49,394 nt of DNA from Gallionella sp. (lineage in GTDB: Bacteria; Pseudomonadota; Gammaproteobacteria; Burkholderiales; Gallionellaceae): NCBI GenBank assembly GCA_030645955.1, contig JAUSMR010000092.1, positions 1-49,394 on the forward strand. The letters run 5' to 3'. Both the position numbers and the translations under genes were made by a program. This document shows, piece by piece, positions 49,095-49,394 of this stretch. Every line of letters begins with the position of its first letter. Position 1 is the stretch's first letter. The notes under the pieces are model-generated. The model had not been told where the DNA came from and made no database searches. It worked only from the letters and a program-made list of their open reading frames with translations.

Positions 49095-49394
49095 TCAGTG
49101 AAGCGCTTGATTAACCCTGGTCAGATCCTCTTCGCCAAGCGCGCCTGCTGCCGCCTTCAGACGCAACTGGCTGACCAGGAAATTGTATTGCGCCTGATAC
49201 AAGTCACGGCGGGTGGAAAATAACTGCTGCTGCGCATTCAGCACATCCAGATTGGTGCGCACGCCGACTTCCTGTCCCAGTTTGCTGGCTTCCAGGACGC
49301 TTTCGCTGGAGGCGAGGGCCTGTTGCAGCGCCCTGACCTGGGCGATGCCGCTGACCACACCAAGATAGGCCTGACGAGTTTGCTGCGCGACGTT
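49095..49394 (-). CDS. tolC: Outer-membrane efflux protein TolC family, C-terminal end (partial)
   Basis: The frame is open from the window edge (49394) to the TGA at 49095, giving the last 99 residues. They form the long helical part of an OEP repeat: QAYLGVVSGIAQVRALQQAL, GQEVGVRTNLDVLNAQQQLF and FLVSQLRLKAAAGALGEEDL, as in TolC. TolC is the outer-membrane channel of type I secretion and RND efflux. The gene starts outside the window. Convergent with the PAP2 gene, 52 bases apart. Confidence 0.9.
   Translation of the reverse strand, partial: NVAQQTRQAYLGVVSGIAQVRALQQALASSESVLEASKLGQEVGVRTNLDVLNAQQQLFSTRRDLYQAQYNFLVSQLRLKAAAGALGEEDLTRVNQALH

Overview
The window is a stretch of betaproteobacterial chromosome. 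Three things point there: the order tuf-S10-spc-alpha with infA and rpmJ after secY; the divergent pair gatCAB / mreBCD-mrdAB-rlpA; and the run argS-SPOR protein-dsbA. The proteins and the two c-type cytochromes fit the order Nitrosomonadales (for example Gallionellaceae), but that rank is an inference from memory of gene order and not a search result. No rRNA, tRNA or CRISPR array was seen.

Layout. 1-14180: the 3' end of tuf, then the complete S10 (rpsJ-rpsQ), spc (rplN-rpmJ) and alpha (rpsM-rplQ) ribosomal operons, each with a recognisable sigma70-type promoter, closed by an intrinsic terminator. 14275-21307: sad aldehyde dehydrogenase, convergent yjdF, arfB and uvrA on the minus strand, then a YajR-type MFS transporter. 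21429-25212: ssb, a membrane-bound monohaem cytochrome, an FAD-linked 2-hydroxyacid dehydrogenase and a NYN/LOTUS-type protein. 25581-29515: argS, a SPOR-domain membrane protein, dsbA and an SDR. 29659-32947 (minus): gatB, gatA, gatC. 33030-41165: the cell-shape block mreB-mreC-mreD-mrdA-mrdB-rlpA, with murJ convergent. 41788-42900: a dihaem cytochrome (minus) and rpsT. 43041-47056: argD, argF, argG and a macro-domain protein. 47213-49394: ppnP, yajQ, a PAP2 phosphatase and the 3' end of a tolC-like gene.

How the genes work together. The first third is translation machinery plus RNA polymerase alpha and SecY. gatCAB and argS supply aminoacyl-tRNAs. MreBCD, PBP2 and RodA form the elongasome; RlpA and MurJ complete septal peptidoglycan processing and lipid II flipping. 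argD, argF and argG carry out three late steps of arginine synthesis.

The least ordinary part is the non-coding DNA. At least five families of short palindromic or MITE-like repeats occupy the intergenic spaces: a nested compound hairpin (two copies), a GTAGCCCGGATG-ended element (two copies flanking the NYN gene), a 140-bp element (two copies), a 145-bp element (two inverted copies flanking ppnP) and a short CTTCGACAGGCTCAG repeat (three copies). Two copies of the short repeat lie in frame inside ssb and gatB, and one is nested inside another repeat. Several elements begin exactly at the stop codon of the preceding gene. A 13-bp tandem repeat made of start-stop (ATG TAA) units follows argS. 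I did not find a clearly new defence or metabolic system; the strongest candidates for novelty are these repeats and the cytochrome/dehydrogenase pair.
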